From Cyclobacteriaceae bacterium (GTDB taxonomy: Bacteria; Bacteroidota; Bacteroidia; Cytophagales; Cyclobacteriaceae): DNA of 64,000 nucleotides. The DNA is taken from the NCBI GenBank assembly GCA_947458585.1, contig CANGYY010000001.1, positions 61,001 to 125,000 of the forward strand. The letters run 5' to 3'. This document shows, piece after piece, positions 31,836 to 40,888 of the stretch. The number at the start of each line of letters is the position of its first letter. Position 1 is the first letter of the stretch. The position numbers were made by a program, and so were the translations under genes. The notes beneath the pieces are model-generated. The model was not told the origin of the DNA. It searched no databases and saw nothing but the letters and a program-made list of their open reading frames with translations.

Positions 31836-32978
31836 ATGCAGGTACTTACCCGATTTTTCTGGTTTTGCAGCGGTGCAAATTTCAACCTTCTTCAAAAGGC
31901 CCCTACTGAGTCCAATAAGTACTTGGGTATTGGTGCAACGGTGTTTTTTACAGGAGTTTTTGCCGCTTTGGCGGGGTTTTATGCGCTCTACACCGTTTTT
32001 CAATCCTGGGCCATTGCGTTGATTTTTGCATTGCTCTGGGGAGCAATGATCTTCAATTTGGATCGATTTATCGTTTCCAGTATGCGCAAAAAAGAATATG
32101 CCTGGTCCGAGTGGAAGCTGGCTTTTCCTCGATTGGTTTTGGCCCTCCTTCTGGCGGTCGTGATTTCAAAGCCCTTGGAGTTGAAACTCTTTGAGCGGGA
32201 AATCAATCGAAAGTTGGATGAACAAAAAACAGAATTTATCAAGCAATCCAAGGATAGTCTCGCAAAGGGATTTCCAGAAATCCAGGCCTTGGAAGCCGAA
32301 AAGGAAGTACTAAAAGAAGAGGTAAATCAAGCGCGTGCCTACCGGGATAAGTTGCAGCAGGAATACGATGCCGAGCGATTTGGAGAAAAAACAGCCAGCA
32401 CGAGCGGTGTAGTGGGTTTAGGGACCAATGCAAAGAAAAAAGAACAGCAGTTGGATGCCTCTCAAGAGGACTTAAAAGCACTTTCTGCTCGTAATGATAC
32501 GCGAATACAGGAATTGGAGGTTCAAATCGAAGAATTCCGAGCCAAGCGGCAAGCGGAGTTTGAGAAGCAGGTGCCCGGCATCGATGGTTTCGATGGCTTT
32601 GCTGCGCGAATGGATGGTTTGGCCAAACTCACCGAGGAAAGTGAGGCTATGGCTACTGCAGAACTGTTTTTGATTCTGCTTTTTATAGCGATAGAAACCG
32701 CTCCGATTTTTGTGAAGTTAATTTCTTCCCGTGGTCCTTACGATGAACTCCTGGAGTTGCATGAGGACCAGGTCAAATTGTATAAAAATGAAAAATGGCA
32801 GCGGGCAACTGGAGAATCGGAAGCCCGGCTCAATTACTTCAAATCCACCCATTTCTATGCATCGGATTTGGCTGCAGAGGCTACCAATGCGGCCAACGAG
32901 CAGAAAAGCGGGGTGGTACAACCGCGTCCTAGCGAAAAAAGCAAAAAGAAAGCCCCTAGTACACCAAATCCCAGGTAG
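31836..32978 (+). CDS. DUF4407 family membrane protein with coiled coil
   Basis: 380 residues from ATG 31836 (MQVLTRFFWFCSGANFNLLQ); the open frame runs 16 codons further up without support. Three membrane helices (about 28-50, 55-75, 97-113) lie in the first third, then a long charged coiled coil (about 118-270), then a fourth helix (about 282-302, AELFLILLFIAIETAPIFVKL) and a basic tail rich in Lys/Ser/Pro. The NLDRF motif after helix 2 is typical of DUF4407. Function unknown; probably an inner-membrane sensor or scaffold. Confidence 0.85.
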   Translation: MQVLTRFFWFCSGANFNLLQKAPTESNKYLGIGATVFFTGVFAALAGFYALYTVFQSWAIALIFALLWGAMIFNLDRFIVSSMRKKEYAWSEWKLAFPRLVLALLLAVVISKPLELKLFEREINRKLDEQKTEFIKQSKDSLAKGFPEIQALEAEKEVLKEEVNQARAYRDKLQQEYDAERFGEKTASTSGVVGLGTNAKKKEQQLDASQEDLKALSARNDTRIQELEVQIEEFRAKRQAEFEKQVPGIDGFDGFAARMDGLAKLTEESEAMATAELFLILLFIAIETAPIFVKLISSRGPYDELLELHEDQVKLYKNEKWQRATGESEARLNYFKSTHFYASDLAAEATNAANEQKSGVVQPRPSEKSKKKAPSTPNPR

Positions 32979-33022
32979 GTTAGTTTAGAAGTAGGATTCG
33001 CTTAAACTACCTAATTTCCCAC

Positions 33023-33742
33023 TTAGGTGAAAAACTGCTCCAACACGTCTCCTACAAAATAAGCGACCACAGCAGCCAAAAGTCCTAAGAGTACGGTTTC
33101 TGAGATCCCTCTAAGCGCGGAGGTTTGGTTGACCGCACTTTTGAGCCAGCCTACCAAAAAGAAGGCGAGCCCTGTGAGTAAACTGGTCCAAAAGAAGAGG
33201 TTGATTGGTGTCGGAAAGAAAAAATTCCAGAGGTACACGGTTAGTGGAATTAGGCCTACCAAGAGGAAAGATGCAAAGGTGGCCATGCCAATTTTTAAGG
33301 GACTTTTGGAATCACGCATCATGCCCAACTCGTCTTTCATCATCTCGTCTACCCAGAGTTTCTTGTCTGCGCAGATGTGGTCTACCACCTGTTGAAGGAG
33401 TTCTCCTTTAAATCCCTTGGCTGCATAGATCTCTTCGATCTCGGCACGTTCGATTTCCGGAAGGTTTTCAATTTCCCAGTATTCAATCTTCTCGTGTTTG
33501 TCGTAGGTGTCTCGCTCACTTTTGGCAGCCAAATAGGCGCCCACGGACATGGAAAATCCATCTGCAAGCAGGTTGGCAAAGCCTAAAATCAAGAGAATGC
33601 CCGTATCCAAATTGGCACCAAATCCTCCGGCGACTACCGCAAAGGTGGTGACTGCTCCGTCAATTCCTCCATACACAAACTCTTTGAGGTAATCTTGGAG
33701 TTTGCCGAATCTGGAATTTTCAAGGTGGATTTCTGATTCCAT
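33023..33742 (-). CDS. VIT1/CCC1-family metal transporter
   Basis: 239 residues. The N-terminal pattern YGGIDGAVTTFAVVAGGFGA (about 24-43) followed by LADGFSMSVGAYLAAKSE (about 59-76) is the signature of VIT1/CCC1 proteins, which move Fe2+ or Mn2+ across membranes. A cytosolic acidic stretch (about 80-135, EYWEIENLPEIERAEIEEIY) corresponds to the metal-binding domain; three hydrophobic helices follow. The substrate is inferred from the family. It is monocistronic and convergent with the DUF4407 gene (44-nt gap). Confidence 0.87.
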   Translation of the reverse strand: MESEIHLENSRFGKLQDYLKEFVYGGIDGAVTTFAVVAGGFGANLDTGILLILGFANLLADGFSMSVGAYLAAKSERDTYDKHEKIEYWEIENLPEIERAEIEEIYAAKGFKGELLQQVVDHICADKKLWVDEMMKDELGMMRDSKSPLKIGMATFASFLLVGLIPLTVYLWNFFFPTPINLFFWTSLLTGLAFFLVGWLKSAVNQTSALRGISETVLLGLLAAVVAYFVGDVLEQFFT

Positions 33743-34655
33743 GGGCTGGTTCGTTAGCGTTTCAAACTAAAAATAGAGATTAAATCCAATAGTTCATTTA
33801 ATCCTAGTTGATTTGCCCTGCCTCCTTAGTTTTTCATTAATCCTACAGGGATGGATTGCCTGGTTTATTTTTTGTTTGGCACACAGTCGTAGGAAATTTA
33901 TTTGGAAAATCTTTTCCGAAATTTTGATAAATACAATCGATTGCATAGGTTTAGAAAACTTTAACGCAAAGATAAAAAGCTCAACCCAGCATTTTGCAGA
34001 AGTTTATATGGTTTTAATCCATTAACAATAACCCCAAATCGGGAGTCAGTTTTTAGAACCTGGCTCCTTTTTTTATTTAAAAAATCTTTATAAATCATAA
34101 AAATTATAAAAGGTGGTTTAAAAACGATTCAATTTTTAGAAAATTAATGTTAATAGTTCGAGTATAGGTTTTTTCTAGTCACTAAATCTTAGATTCAGAA
34201 GATTTGGAATTAGGGAGTGGAAATAAAAAAACCTTCATGAAAATTTCGTAAATGCTTTTGAGTCAAATCAACCAAATAACCGACTTTATGGACTCAGGAT
34301 CTTCTTTTTCGCAAGGTGAAAGTGTATTCTTTGGGACTGCTCTTCATCAAGAGTTGAGTTTTTACACCCATCCCCATCAAAATTTTCCCAATAAAGAAGC
34401 CTTACTTTTTCATTCCCGGTGACTTTTAAGGCGCTACAGTTCCTTTTTCGAGGAAGGTATTTAGGATATTTAATGAGTTAATAAAGACAACTAATTAAAA
34501 AAAGAATAAAAATAATTTTAAAAAATCATTTTTAAATTAAATTAAATACATTAAGTTTCTTCTCTATTTACAATTTCTCTAGGCAAATTCAAGAGGCTAG
34601 CCCCCTCCATTCATGACCATTTTTTAGTAATTCTTCACTTTTTAATTCAAAACAC
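33743..34655. other. 913-bp gene-poor AT-rich region
   Basis: No convincing gene. A 44-codon frame (34288-34422) and a 70-codon frame (33813-34025) lack homology that I recognise. The notable item is a terminator at 34041-34074 that no annotated gene reads into. The rest is A/T-rich with poly-A and poly-T runs, and presumably contains the promoter of the lipoprotein gene at 34656. Confidence 0.5.
34041..34074 (+). terminator. Orphan terminator-like hairpin
   Basis: GGAGTCAG (34042-34049) pairs with CTGGCTCC (34060-34067), with one G-U pair, followed by seven T (34068-34074). The nearest upstream gene on the same strand is the DUF4407 gene over 1 kb away with an opposing gene in between, so the hairpin may end a small RNA. 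Confidence 0.65.
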
Positions 34656-36065
34656 ATGAAACTAAATCGATCACATTTTTCAAGCATCCTCTTGGCTGGC
34701 CCCTTACTTTTCAGCGCCTGCCTTCCCAAGGAGGAGTTCCAATTGACCCAGACCGATCCACTTTGGACGCAAACGCTTCCGCTGGATGAATGGCAACAGG
34801 TGGAAACAGCCAAGGAATTTTCACAACTGCTCGGCGAGGTGATGCAAAACAAAGAAGCCCGGATCACACTTAGTGTGCACATTCAGCAGTACGATGACTT
34901 CGGGGATGCAGTATCTCTATCGACCTTATTGGGGGATAAGCAAAACATGCCTCCTTCGGAACTCGCTCGTTTGGGTCGTGCTGGGAATACTTTTTCTTTG
35001 CGAACAGGGAACAATCCCTTTCGGGAAGCCCTGCTTCAGCATTCTTTAGAGCGTTTTGATACGTATCCTTTTCTAGAAAGGGCTTTTGAGGCCTTTCGTA
35101 CTCGACCCGAGCGTGCGCAGCAGCGGGTGTCCCTTCAGGAAGAGTTGATTGCATTTTTTGCAAGCCAAGGCCTGGTGATTCACTTCCCTTACGAGGAACG
35201 GTTTGATTGGGACAACTACGCTGGATCAATCACCACGACCTACGATCCGCTTATTCGTGAAGACTGGAATGAAGGCTTTTTGTATTCGCTCACAGGCGGG
35301 GGTTCCAAGGGTAGTTTGGTTCCCTTTGTGGACGATGCTTATTCGCTTGATCAGGCCACACTGGTGGTGACCTATCTCGATGATGATTTTTACGAGATGA
35401 ATAATACACCTCCTGTTCCGGTTCTCCCCACCCCCGCGGCTGATGCGGTGATTTTGGATTACAACGTCAACCATACTTCTATCTCGCAAGCGGATATTCT
35501 ATTTTCTACAATTCCGGAGCTGAAACTTACGGGAAAAGATTATATAGGTCTATTTGGGCGGATCATTAAGGTGCGTCTCTATAGAGGATCTAGCAAAGTA
35601 AAGGTCAATTTTGATGGCACAGTAGATGGTTCTGCTGATGGAGATACTTATCGATATGATCTAATCAAATTTTCTAAAGATGATGTCAAATATGAAAGGT
35701 GGAAGACAGTTAACATTCAATTTGACCCAGACTGGGACATGACCGAAAACAGCCAGCAAATTTTCCTTTTTACGGAGCATAACTTGACTGGAAAGGCCAA
35801 AGCAAATGCTGGAGTCAAAGTGGGGTATGATTTTATAAAAAAGGAAGTCACTGCTGAAGCTACGGCCTCTGTCAACTTAGAAGTGGAATCTGAAAGTTCT
35901 CGCTTTCGAGTCAATACGGAGTTGTCTCGAAGATCAGTCCTGGCCTATGTAGTAGGGGCTGGAGACCATGGGGTTCGCACCCGAAATGGGATTGATTTCA
36001 ATGTGAAAAGTGTGGGACTCCTTCATTTTTATTTCGAACACCGCTTTACGGATATTCCAGGCTAA
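34656..36065 (+). CDS. Predicted lipoprotein of unknown function
   Basis: 469 residues with a lipoprotein signal (LFSAC, Cys22). The N-terminal half (about 40-190) is helical and charged. The C-terminal half has beta-rich segments with alternating polar/hydrophobic residues, an Asp/Gly-rich FDGTVDGSADGDTYRYD stretch (about 318-334) and an Ala/Val-rich repeat-like KANAGVKVGYDFIKKEV (about 382-398). I recognise no family. The next gene, 40 nt downstream, encodes a possible outer membrane protein, so they are likely an operon. Confidence 0.75.
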   Translation: MKLNRSHFSSILLAGPLLFSACLPKEEFQLTQTDPLWTQTLPLDEWQQVETAKEFSQLLGEVMQNKEARITLSVHIQQYDDFGDAVSLSTLLGDKQNMPPSELARLGRAGNTFSLRTGNNPFREALLQHSLERFDTYPFLERAFEAFRTRPERAQQRVSLQEELIAFFASQGLVIHFPYEERFDWDNYAGSITTTYDPLIREDWNEGFLYSLTGGGSKGSLVPFVDDAYSLDQATLVVTYLDDDFYEMNNTPPVPVLPTPAADAVILDYNVNHTSISQADILFSTIPELKLTGKDYIGLFGRIIKVRLYRGSSKVKVNFDGTVDGSADGDTYRYDLIKFSKDDVKYERWKTVNIQFDPDWDMTENSQQIFLFTEHNLTGKAKANAGVKVGYDFIKKEVTAEATASVNLEVESESSRFRVNTELSRRSVLAYVVGAGDHGVRTRNGIDFNVKSVGLLHFYFEHRFTDIPG

Positions 36066-36105
36066 GCTCTGTTAACTTCTTTTTTAAAATTTAAATCCTA
36101 TTCCT

Positions 36106-36765
36106 ATGAAAAATGCAACTTGGTTGGCACTCATTTTATTTCTGTCCTTTCCACCTGCGATGGCCCAAAAGTTAGATTCCATTTTGTCTAGATCTAGCCT
36201 GAGCTTTAATTATGGGTTATCCCATGATTTCTTTGCTTGCTGTGTGGATACAAACGATAAGTTACCAATCGTAAGTTTTAATAATCGAAGCGAGGTGGGA
36301 GAGGCGTTTGGTTTTGAATACACCTACCGCCCTGAAGGAAAAAATGAGTACGGTTTTGGATTTTCTAAGGATGTCAATTACAGGGACTTTACTGTAATTA
36401 AACAAACTTCTTTCGCTTTGGTAAATTTTGATGACTATCGAATCCGTGGAACAAAAAATTTCCATTACCTGCTGTACAAGCGGCATTTTATTGAAGAGAA
36501 GTTGATCGGTGCTGCTGGAATTTACAACCTAAGGTACCGAGATCCTTATGTGGAAATTATAGGAAACTCAGACCAAACTATAGTCACATTACGCGATGGA
36601 GTAACAGTGATTGAATTCGGTGTTTTTGCTGGACTAGAATACTACCACTCCCTTCGGAAAAATTTCCAGGTTGGCCTGCGCACGCGTCTATTCTACACGC
36701 AGGGCTATGACGAGTCCTTCGAGAGTTTTGAATTGACTCCGGTACTGCGGTTTACATTGAAATAA
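36106..36765 (+). CDS. Secreted, probably outer-membrane beta-barrel protein of unknown function
   Basis: 219 residues with a signal peptide (MKNATWLALILFLSFPPAMAQ). The mature sequence consists of alternating aromatic and polar strands (FGFEYTYRPEGKNEYGFGF, AGLEYYHSL) and ends with LRFTLK, a beta-barrel-like aromatic C-terminal strand. Two adjacent Cys (FACCVD, about 44-49) are unusual. It follows the lipoprotein gene by 40 nt, ends at a strong terminator, and is lower in GC than its neighbours by eye. Confidence 0.75.
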   Translation: MKNATWLALILFLSFPPAMAQKLDSILSRSSLSFNYGLSHDFFACCVDTNDKLPIVSFNNRSEVGEAFGFEYTYRPEGKNEYGFGFSKDVNYRDFTVIKQTSFALVNFDDYRIRGTKNFHYLLYKRHFIEEKLIGAAGIYNLRYRDPYVEIIGNSDQTIVTLRDGVTVIEFGVFAGLEYYHSLRKNFQVGLRTRLFYTQGYDESFESFELTPVLRFTLK

Positions 36766-36782
36766 GGGAGATGTCCTAAATG

Positions 36783-36815
36783 CAGCGGAGGAGGAGACTT
36801 CTCCGCTGTTTTTTT
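36783..36815 (+). terminator. Terminator after the barrel-like protein gene
   Basis: CAGCGGAG (36783-36790) pairs with CTCCGCTG (36801-36808), ten-base loop, then seven T. Confidence 0.85.
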
Positions 36816-36834
36816 AAGACCCCTACGACTTCCA

Positions 36835-37866
36835 TCAACTCTTCTCCTTCAACGAAAGTGATTGAAGCAACAACTGCCGGCGATGGGCATAAGTGAAGTA
36901 GCGCTCGATACGCGCTCGAGGAGAGGTCAGCTGAGTCTTCCCGGCCATCCAATCTTGAATTAGCACCTGTAAAGTGCCCAACTCTTTCCGCTCGAGTAAC
37001 AAGCCCGTATCCCCAATGATCTCTGGAATGGCGCCTACCGCCGACCCGATGGGCACGCAGCCACAGGCCATGGCCTCGCCCAAGGCATTTGGGAAGCCTT
37101 CGGAACTCGATAGCTGCAAGTAAAATTCATGGGTATTGTAGCGCTGCACCAGGGATGCTGGGGTCTCTTTTCCCAATACTTGGATATTGGTTGATTGGGG
37201 TTTGTAGTTGGGGTCTCCCACCAAAGTAAAGCTCCACTCCGGATTACTGGCCGCCAATTCTTCAATCAAGTCGTATCCTTTGACCCGCGCACGAGCAGGA
37301 GTGGAGGTACTTGTAGCCACCGAGATAAAGCTGTGCTTCACCCGCTCCAATCCCAAGTCCTTCCAAAAATCCACATCAAATCCATTTGGGATAACTTGAA
37401 TGGGGGTTTTCAAACCGGGAATCAGTTGCAGAAGTCCCTGCTTTGGGCTGATCCGGTGATCATAGTTGTAATGTTGGCTTACCAAGGCTTCGGCTACGGG
37501 CAAGATCAAACTGCAATGGGTAAAGGAGTAGGCAGTAGCCCAGGCAAGCGGATTCTTACGAAAGTTGCCATAGCCAATCTCAGGCATGTTGATGCAGTCG
37601 GTTCCCCCTGCTTGGATGGTGCATTTTTTACCAAAAATCTTTCCGAAAATCACCGGCAACAGGGTATGATAACCTCCAAAAAAACAGAGGTATTGACTGG
37701 TCTTTGGGAGGTACCAAAGCAATTGAAAAAATTGGAGCACCAAGTACAACGGGAGTTTCCAAGGTGTCTGGGTAAACTCCACCGGTACAATCTTGGCTAC
37801 AGGACGGATCATTTCCAAGTCACGTTCAATAAAGGTGGTTCGTACTGGAAACAAATACAAAATCAT
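36835..37866 (-). CDS. Glycosyltransferase family 4 protein
   Basis: 343 residues. The C-terminal GT-B half carries the family motifs IPNGFDVDFW (about 158-167), SSSEGFPNALGEAMACGCVP (about 252-271) with the EX7E-type glutamates, and VGAIPEIIGDTGLLLE. The N-terminal half has the glycine-rich CFFGGYHTLLP acceptor-side region. It is expected to build a glycan or glycolipid at the inner membrane. It stands 78 nt after leuS on the same strand but beyond the leuS terminator. Confidence 0.85.
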   Translation of the reverse strand: MILYLFPVRTTFIERDLEMIRPVAKIVPVEFTQTPWKLPLYLVLQFFQLLWYLPKTSQYLCFFGGYHTLLPVIFGKIFGKKCTIQAGGTDCINMPEIGYGNFRKNPLAWATAYSFTHCSLILPVAEALVSQHYNYDHRISPKQGLLQLIPGLKTPIQVIPNGFDVDFWKDLGLERVKHSFISVATSTSTPARARVKGYDLIEELAASNPEWSFTLVGDPNYKPQSTNIQVLGKETPASLVQRYNTHEFYLQLSSSEGFPNALGEAMACGCVPIGSAVGAIPEIIGDTGLLLERKELGTLQVLIQDWMAGKTQLTSPRARIERYFTYAHRRQLLLQSLSLKEKS

Positions 37867-37896
37867 GTGCTAGTAGGGGATTGAATTAGAAAGTTA

Positions 37897-37926
37897 CAAA
37901 AAAAAGAGCGGGATTTCCCCGCTCTT
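37897..37926 (-). terminator. Terminator of leuS
   Basis: AAGAGCGGG (37904-37912) pairs with CCCGCTCTT (37918-37926). On the minus strand it is followed by a T run. It lies 19 nt after the leuS stop. Confidence 0.85.
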
Positions 37927-37944
37927 AGATTAGTTCACTGCTGG

Positions 37945-40719
37945 TTAAACTACCAAATTCACAATTTTTCCAGGCACAATAATCACCTTTTTAGGGGCTT
38001 TGTCTTCCAGCCATTTCTGAACCTGTGCATCGGCAAGGGCTGCCTTTTCGATCTCCGGAACAGTCAGGGTGAGCGGAAGGTCCAATTTGGCCCGCAACTT
38101 TCCGTTGATCATCACAGGATATTCAAAATTACTTTCTACCAAATGTGCCTCCTGAAATGCAGGGAACCTGGCTTTGGTGATTGATTCCCCATGGCCAAGT
38201 AGCGCCCAGAGCTCCTCAGCGATGTGTGGTGCGTAAGGGGAAATCAAGATGGCCAAAGGCTCCAACACTTCCCGCTTATTGCACCCCAATGAGGTCAATT
38301 CATTCACACAGATCATGAAGCTGGACACGGAGGTGTTGAAGGAGAAGTTTGCCATGTCCTCTTCCATCTTTTTGATGGCTTTGTGGAGGGCTTTCAGTTC
38401 TTCCTTGCTTGCAGGGAGATCAGACACCGTAAAGGCGCCGTTTTGTGGATGGTAGAGGTTCCACAACTTCCGTAAGAATTTGTATACCCCATCGATGCCA
38501 TTGGTATTCCAAGGCTTAAACTGTTCCAAGGGGCCCAAAAACATTTCGTATAATCGGAGCGTGTCCGCGCCATAGCGCTCGATGATGTCGTCTGGATTGA
38601 CCACATTGTACTTGGACTTGGACATTTTTTCTACTTCTGCCCCACAATGGTACTTGCCGTCTTCCAAGATAAATTCCGCGTTGGCCAGATCAGGTCTCCA
38701 GGCCTTGAATTTCTCCAGGTTCAATTGGTCATTGTGCACGATGTTTACATCCACATGCATGGCAGAGGTGTCGTAGGTATCCTTCAATCCAAGGGACACG
38801 AAGGTATTGCTCCCTTTGATTCGGTACACAAAGTTGGATCGACCCTGGATCATGCCTTGGTTGATCATTTTTTGGAAGGGCTCATCGATGGAGACTGCTC
38901 CAATGTCATAGAGGAACTTGGTCCAGAATCGGGAATAGAGCAGGTGTCCGGTGGCATGTTCCGATCCGCCAATATAGAGATCTACAGCTCCCCAATAGTC
39001 CGTTTTGTCTTTATCCGCGAAGGAGTGGGTGTTGCTTGGATCCATGTAGCGGAAAAAATACCAGCTTGATCCCGCCCAACCCGGCATGGTCGACAGTTCC
39101 AAGGGGTAGGTGCCCGTTTCAGTGGTATAAGTCCAATCTTTTGCTCGACCAAGGGGCGGCGCACCATCTTCTGTAGGCAAGTACTTGTCTACCTCTGGGA
39201 GTACCAAAGGCAGGTCTTTTTCTTCGATGAGGTAGGGAAGTCCGTCCTTGAAATAGACTGGCAGCGGCTCACCCCAGTAGCGCTGTCTGGTAAAGATGGC
39301 ATCTCGCATGCGGTACTGCACTTTTCCACGTCCGATACCCTGCTCCTCCAAAAAGGCGATGGATTGGGTCATCGCTTCCTTCATGGTCAAGCCTGTTAGG
39401 TTGCCTGAATTGATGACAATTCCCCCTTTTCCAGGAAAAGATCCATTTTCCATAGATCCTTCGATCACTTGGCGGATTTCCAATCCAAAATGGGTTGCAA
39501 AATTGTAATCCCGCTCGTCATGCGCAGGAACTGCCATCACCGCGCCTGTTCCGTAACCGGCCAGTACATAGTCTGCTATCCAAACCGGAATTTCTTCTCC
39601 ATTAAAAGGATTGATGGCATAGGCGCCAGTGAATGCGCCTGAAATGGTTTTCACATCGCTCATGCGATCGCGCTCGGAACGATTTTTTGCCTGCTGAATG
39701 TAGGCTTCGGCAGTAGCTCGCTGTGCATCAGTGATCAGCTCGGCGGCCAAGTCTGACTCTGGAGCCAAGGCAAGGTAGGTCACTCCGTAAATGGTATCCA
39801 CGCGGGTGGTGAACACTTGAATTTTTTGGTTGGAGCCTTTTACGGCAAAAACTACCTCTGCGCCAATGGATTTACCAATCCAGTTGCGTTGCATTTCTTT
39901 GATGGGCTCAGACCAAGCCAGTTGATCCAATCCCTTGAGCAAGCGATCGGCATAGGCGGTGATTCGCATGGACCACTGCATCATTTTCTTCCGCTCCACG
40001 GGATGTCCTCCCCGCTCAGAAAATCCGTCCTTTACCTCGTCATTGGAGAGTACGGTACCCAAGGCACCACACCAGTTGACAGTGGTCTCTGCTAGGAAGG
40101 TCAATCGGTAATGCAAGAGCAATTGCTGCTGCTCATTTGTTGAAAAAGCTTTCCACTGTGCTGCAGTGAAGGCAGGGGTATCTTCGTCACATACTGCCTT
40201 TACCCGTGCATTGCCTTCTTGTTCAAAGCGGGCAACCAAGCTGGAAATCGGTAAGGCCTTGTTTGCCTCCAAATCGTAGTAGCTCGAAAAGAGCTGCATA
40301 AAAATCCACTGAGTCCACTTGTAATAGGCTGGATCAGAAGTACGTACTTCGCGGTCCCAGTCAAAAGCAAAGCCAATATTCTTCAATTGCTCGGTGTAGC
40401 GGCTGATGTTTTGTTCGGTGGTGAGGGCAGGGTGCTGCCCCGTTTGGATGGCATACTGTTCGGCTGGTAAGCCAAAAGAATCGTATCCCATGGGATGGAG
40501 TACATTGAATCCCTTGAGTAACTTAAAGCGAGAGATAATATCGGAGGCGATGTATCCCAATGGATGTCCTACGTGCAGGCCAGCCCCAGAGGGATAGGGA
40601 AACATGTCCAAGGAATAGAATTTGGGACGCTTCGGATCTACCGCTGCTTTAAAGGTTCCTTTTTCCTTCCAAATCTGCTGCCATTTCTGCTCAATCTCCC
40701 GAAAGTTGTACTCCGCCAT
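37945..40719 (-). CDS. leuS: Leucyl-tRNA synthetase
   Basis: 924 residues, class Ia synthetase. The HIGH-like sequence HVGH lies at about 49-52 ([18 protein letters not shown]). The editing (CP1) domain follows with [18 protein letters not shown] and [15 protein letters not shown]. The KMSKS signature is at about 695 ([15 protein letters not shown]), and an anticodon-binding domain and C-terminal region finish it. A tRNA-Leu(UAG) gene lies at 57233. It has its own -7 element and terminator. Confidence 0.97.
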   Translation of the reverse strand: MAEYNFREIEQKWQQIWKEKGTFKAAVDPKRPKFYSLDMFPYPSGAGLHVGHPLGYIASDIISRFKLLKGFNVLHPMGYDSFGLPAEQYAIQTGQHPALTTEQNISRYTEQLKNIGFAFDWDREVRTSDPAYYKWTQWIFMQLFSSYYDLEANKALPISSLVARFEQEGNARVKAVCDEDTPAFTAAQWKAFSTNEQQQLLLHYRLTFLAETTVNWCGALGTVLSNDEVKDGFSERGGHPVERKKMMQWSMRITAYADRLLKGLDQLAWSEPIKEMQRNWIGKSIGAEVVFAVKGSNQKIQVFTTRVDTIYGVTYLALAPESDLAAELITDAQRATAEAYIQQAKNRSERDRMSDVKTISGAFTGAYAINPFNGEEIPVWIADYVLAGYGTGAVMAVPAHDERDYNFATHFGLEIRQVIEGSMENGSFPGKGGIVINSGNLTGLTMKEAMTQSIAFLEEQGIGRGKVQYRMRDAIFTRQRYWGEPLPVYFKDGLPYLIEEKDLPLVLPEVDKYLPTEDGAPPLGRAKDWTYTTETGTYPLELSTMPGWAGSSWYFFRYMDPSNTHSFADKDKTDYWGAVDLYIGGSEHATGHLLYSRFWTKFLYDIGAVSIDEPFQKMINQGMIQGRSNFVYRIKGSNTFVSLGLKDTYDTSAMHVDVNIVHNDQLNLEKFKAWRPDLANAEFILEDGKYHCGAEVEKMSKSKYNVVNPDDIIERYGADTLRLYEMFLGPLEQFKPWNTNGIDGVYKFLRKLWNLYHPQNGAFTVSDLPASKEELKALHKAIKKMEEDMANFSFNTSVSSFMICVNELTSLGCNKREVLEPLAILISPYAPHIAEELWALLGHGESITKARFPAFQEAHLVESNFEYPVMINGKLRAKLDLPLTLTVPEIEKAALADAQVQKWLEDKAPKKVIIVPGKIVNLVV

Positions 40720-40753
40720 GATTAATTTTTTTTATCGCTTTTTTGTAATGCCT

Positions 40754-40762
40754 GCAAAAATA
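40754..40762 (-). promoter_or_regulatory. -7 element (TATTTTTGC) of leuS
   Basis: Exact TAnnTTTGC on the minus strand, 35 nt before the leuS ATG. No -33 box was found at the usual distance. Confidence 0.5.
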
Positions 40763-40888
40763 GAAAATTATAAGGGCTTTATGCATTCCTTTCTGTTCCT
40801 AACTGGTTCATCGATTTACCATTGGTCATTTTTTTTGGATAGAAGGCTACTTTTTTTGTAGGTTAAGGTTTCTAAAACTCCCTTCCCG

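Noticed and set aside
33813..34025. 70-codon frame in the 913-bp gap
   Set aside because: No promoter element at the right place and composition unlike neighbouring proteins; I cannot support it as a gene.
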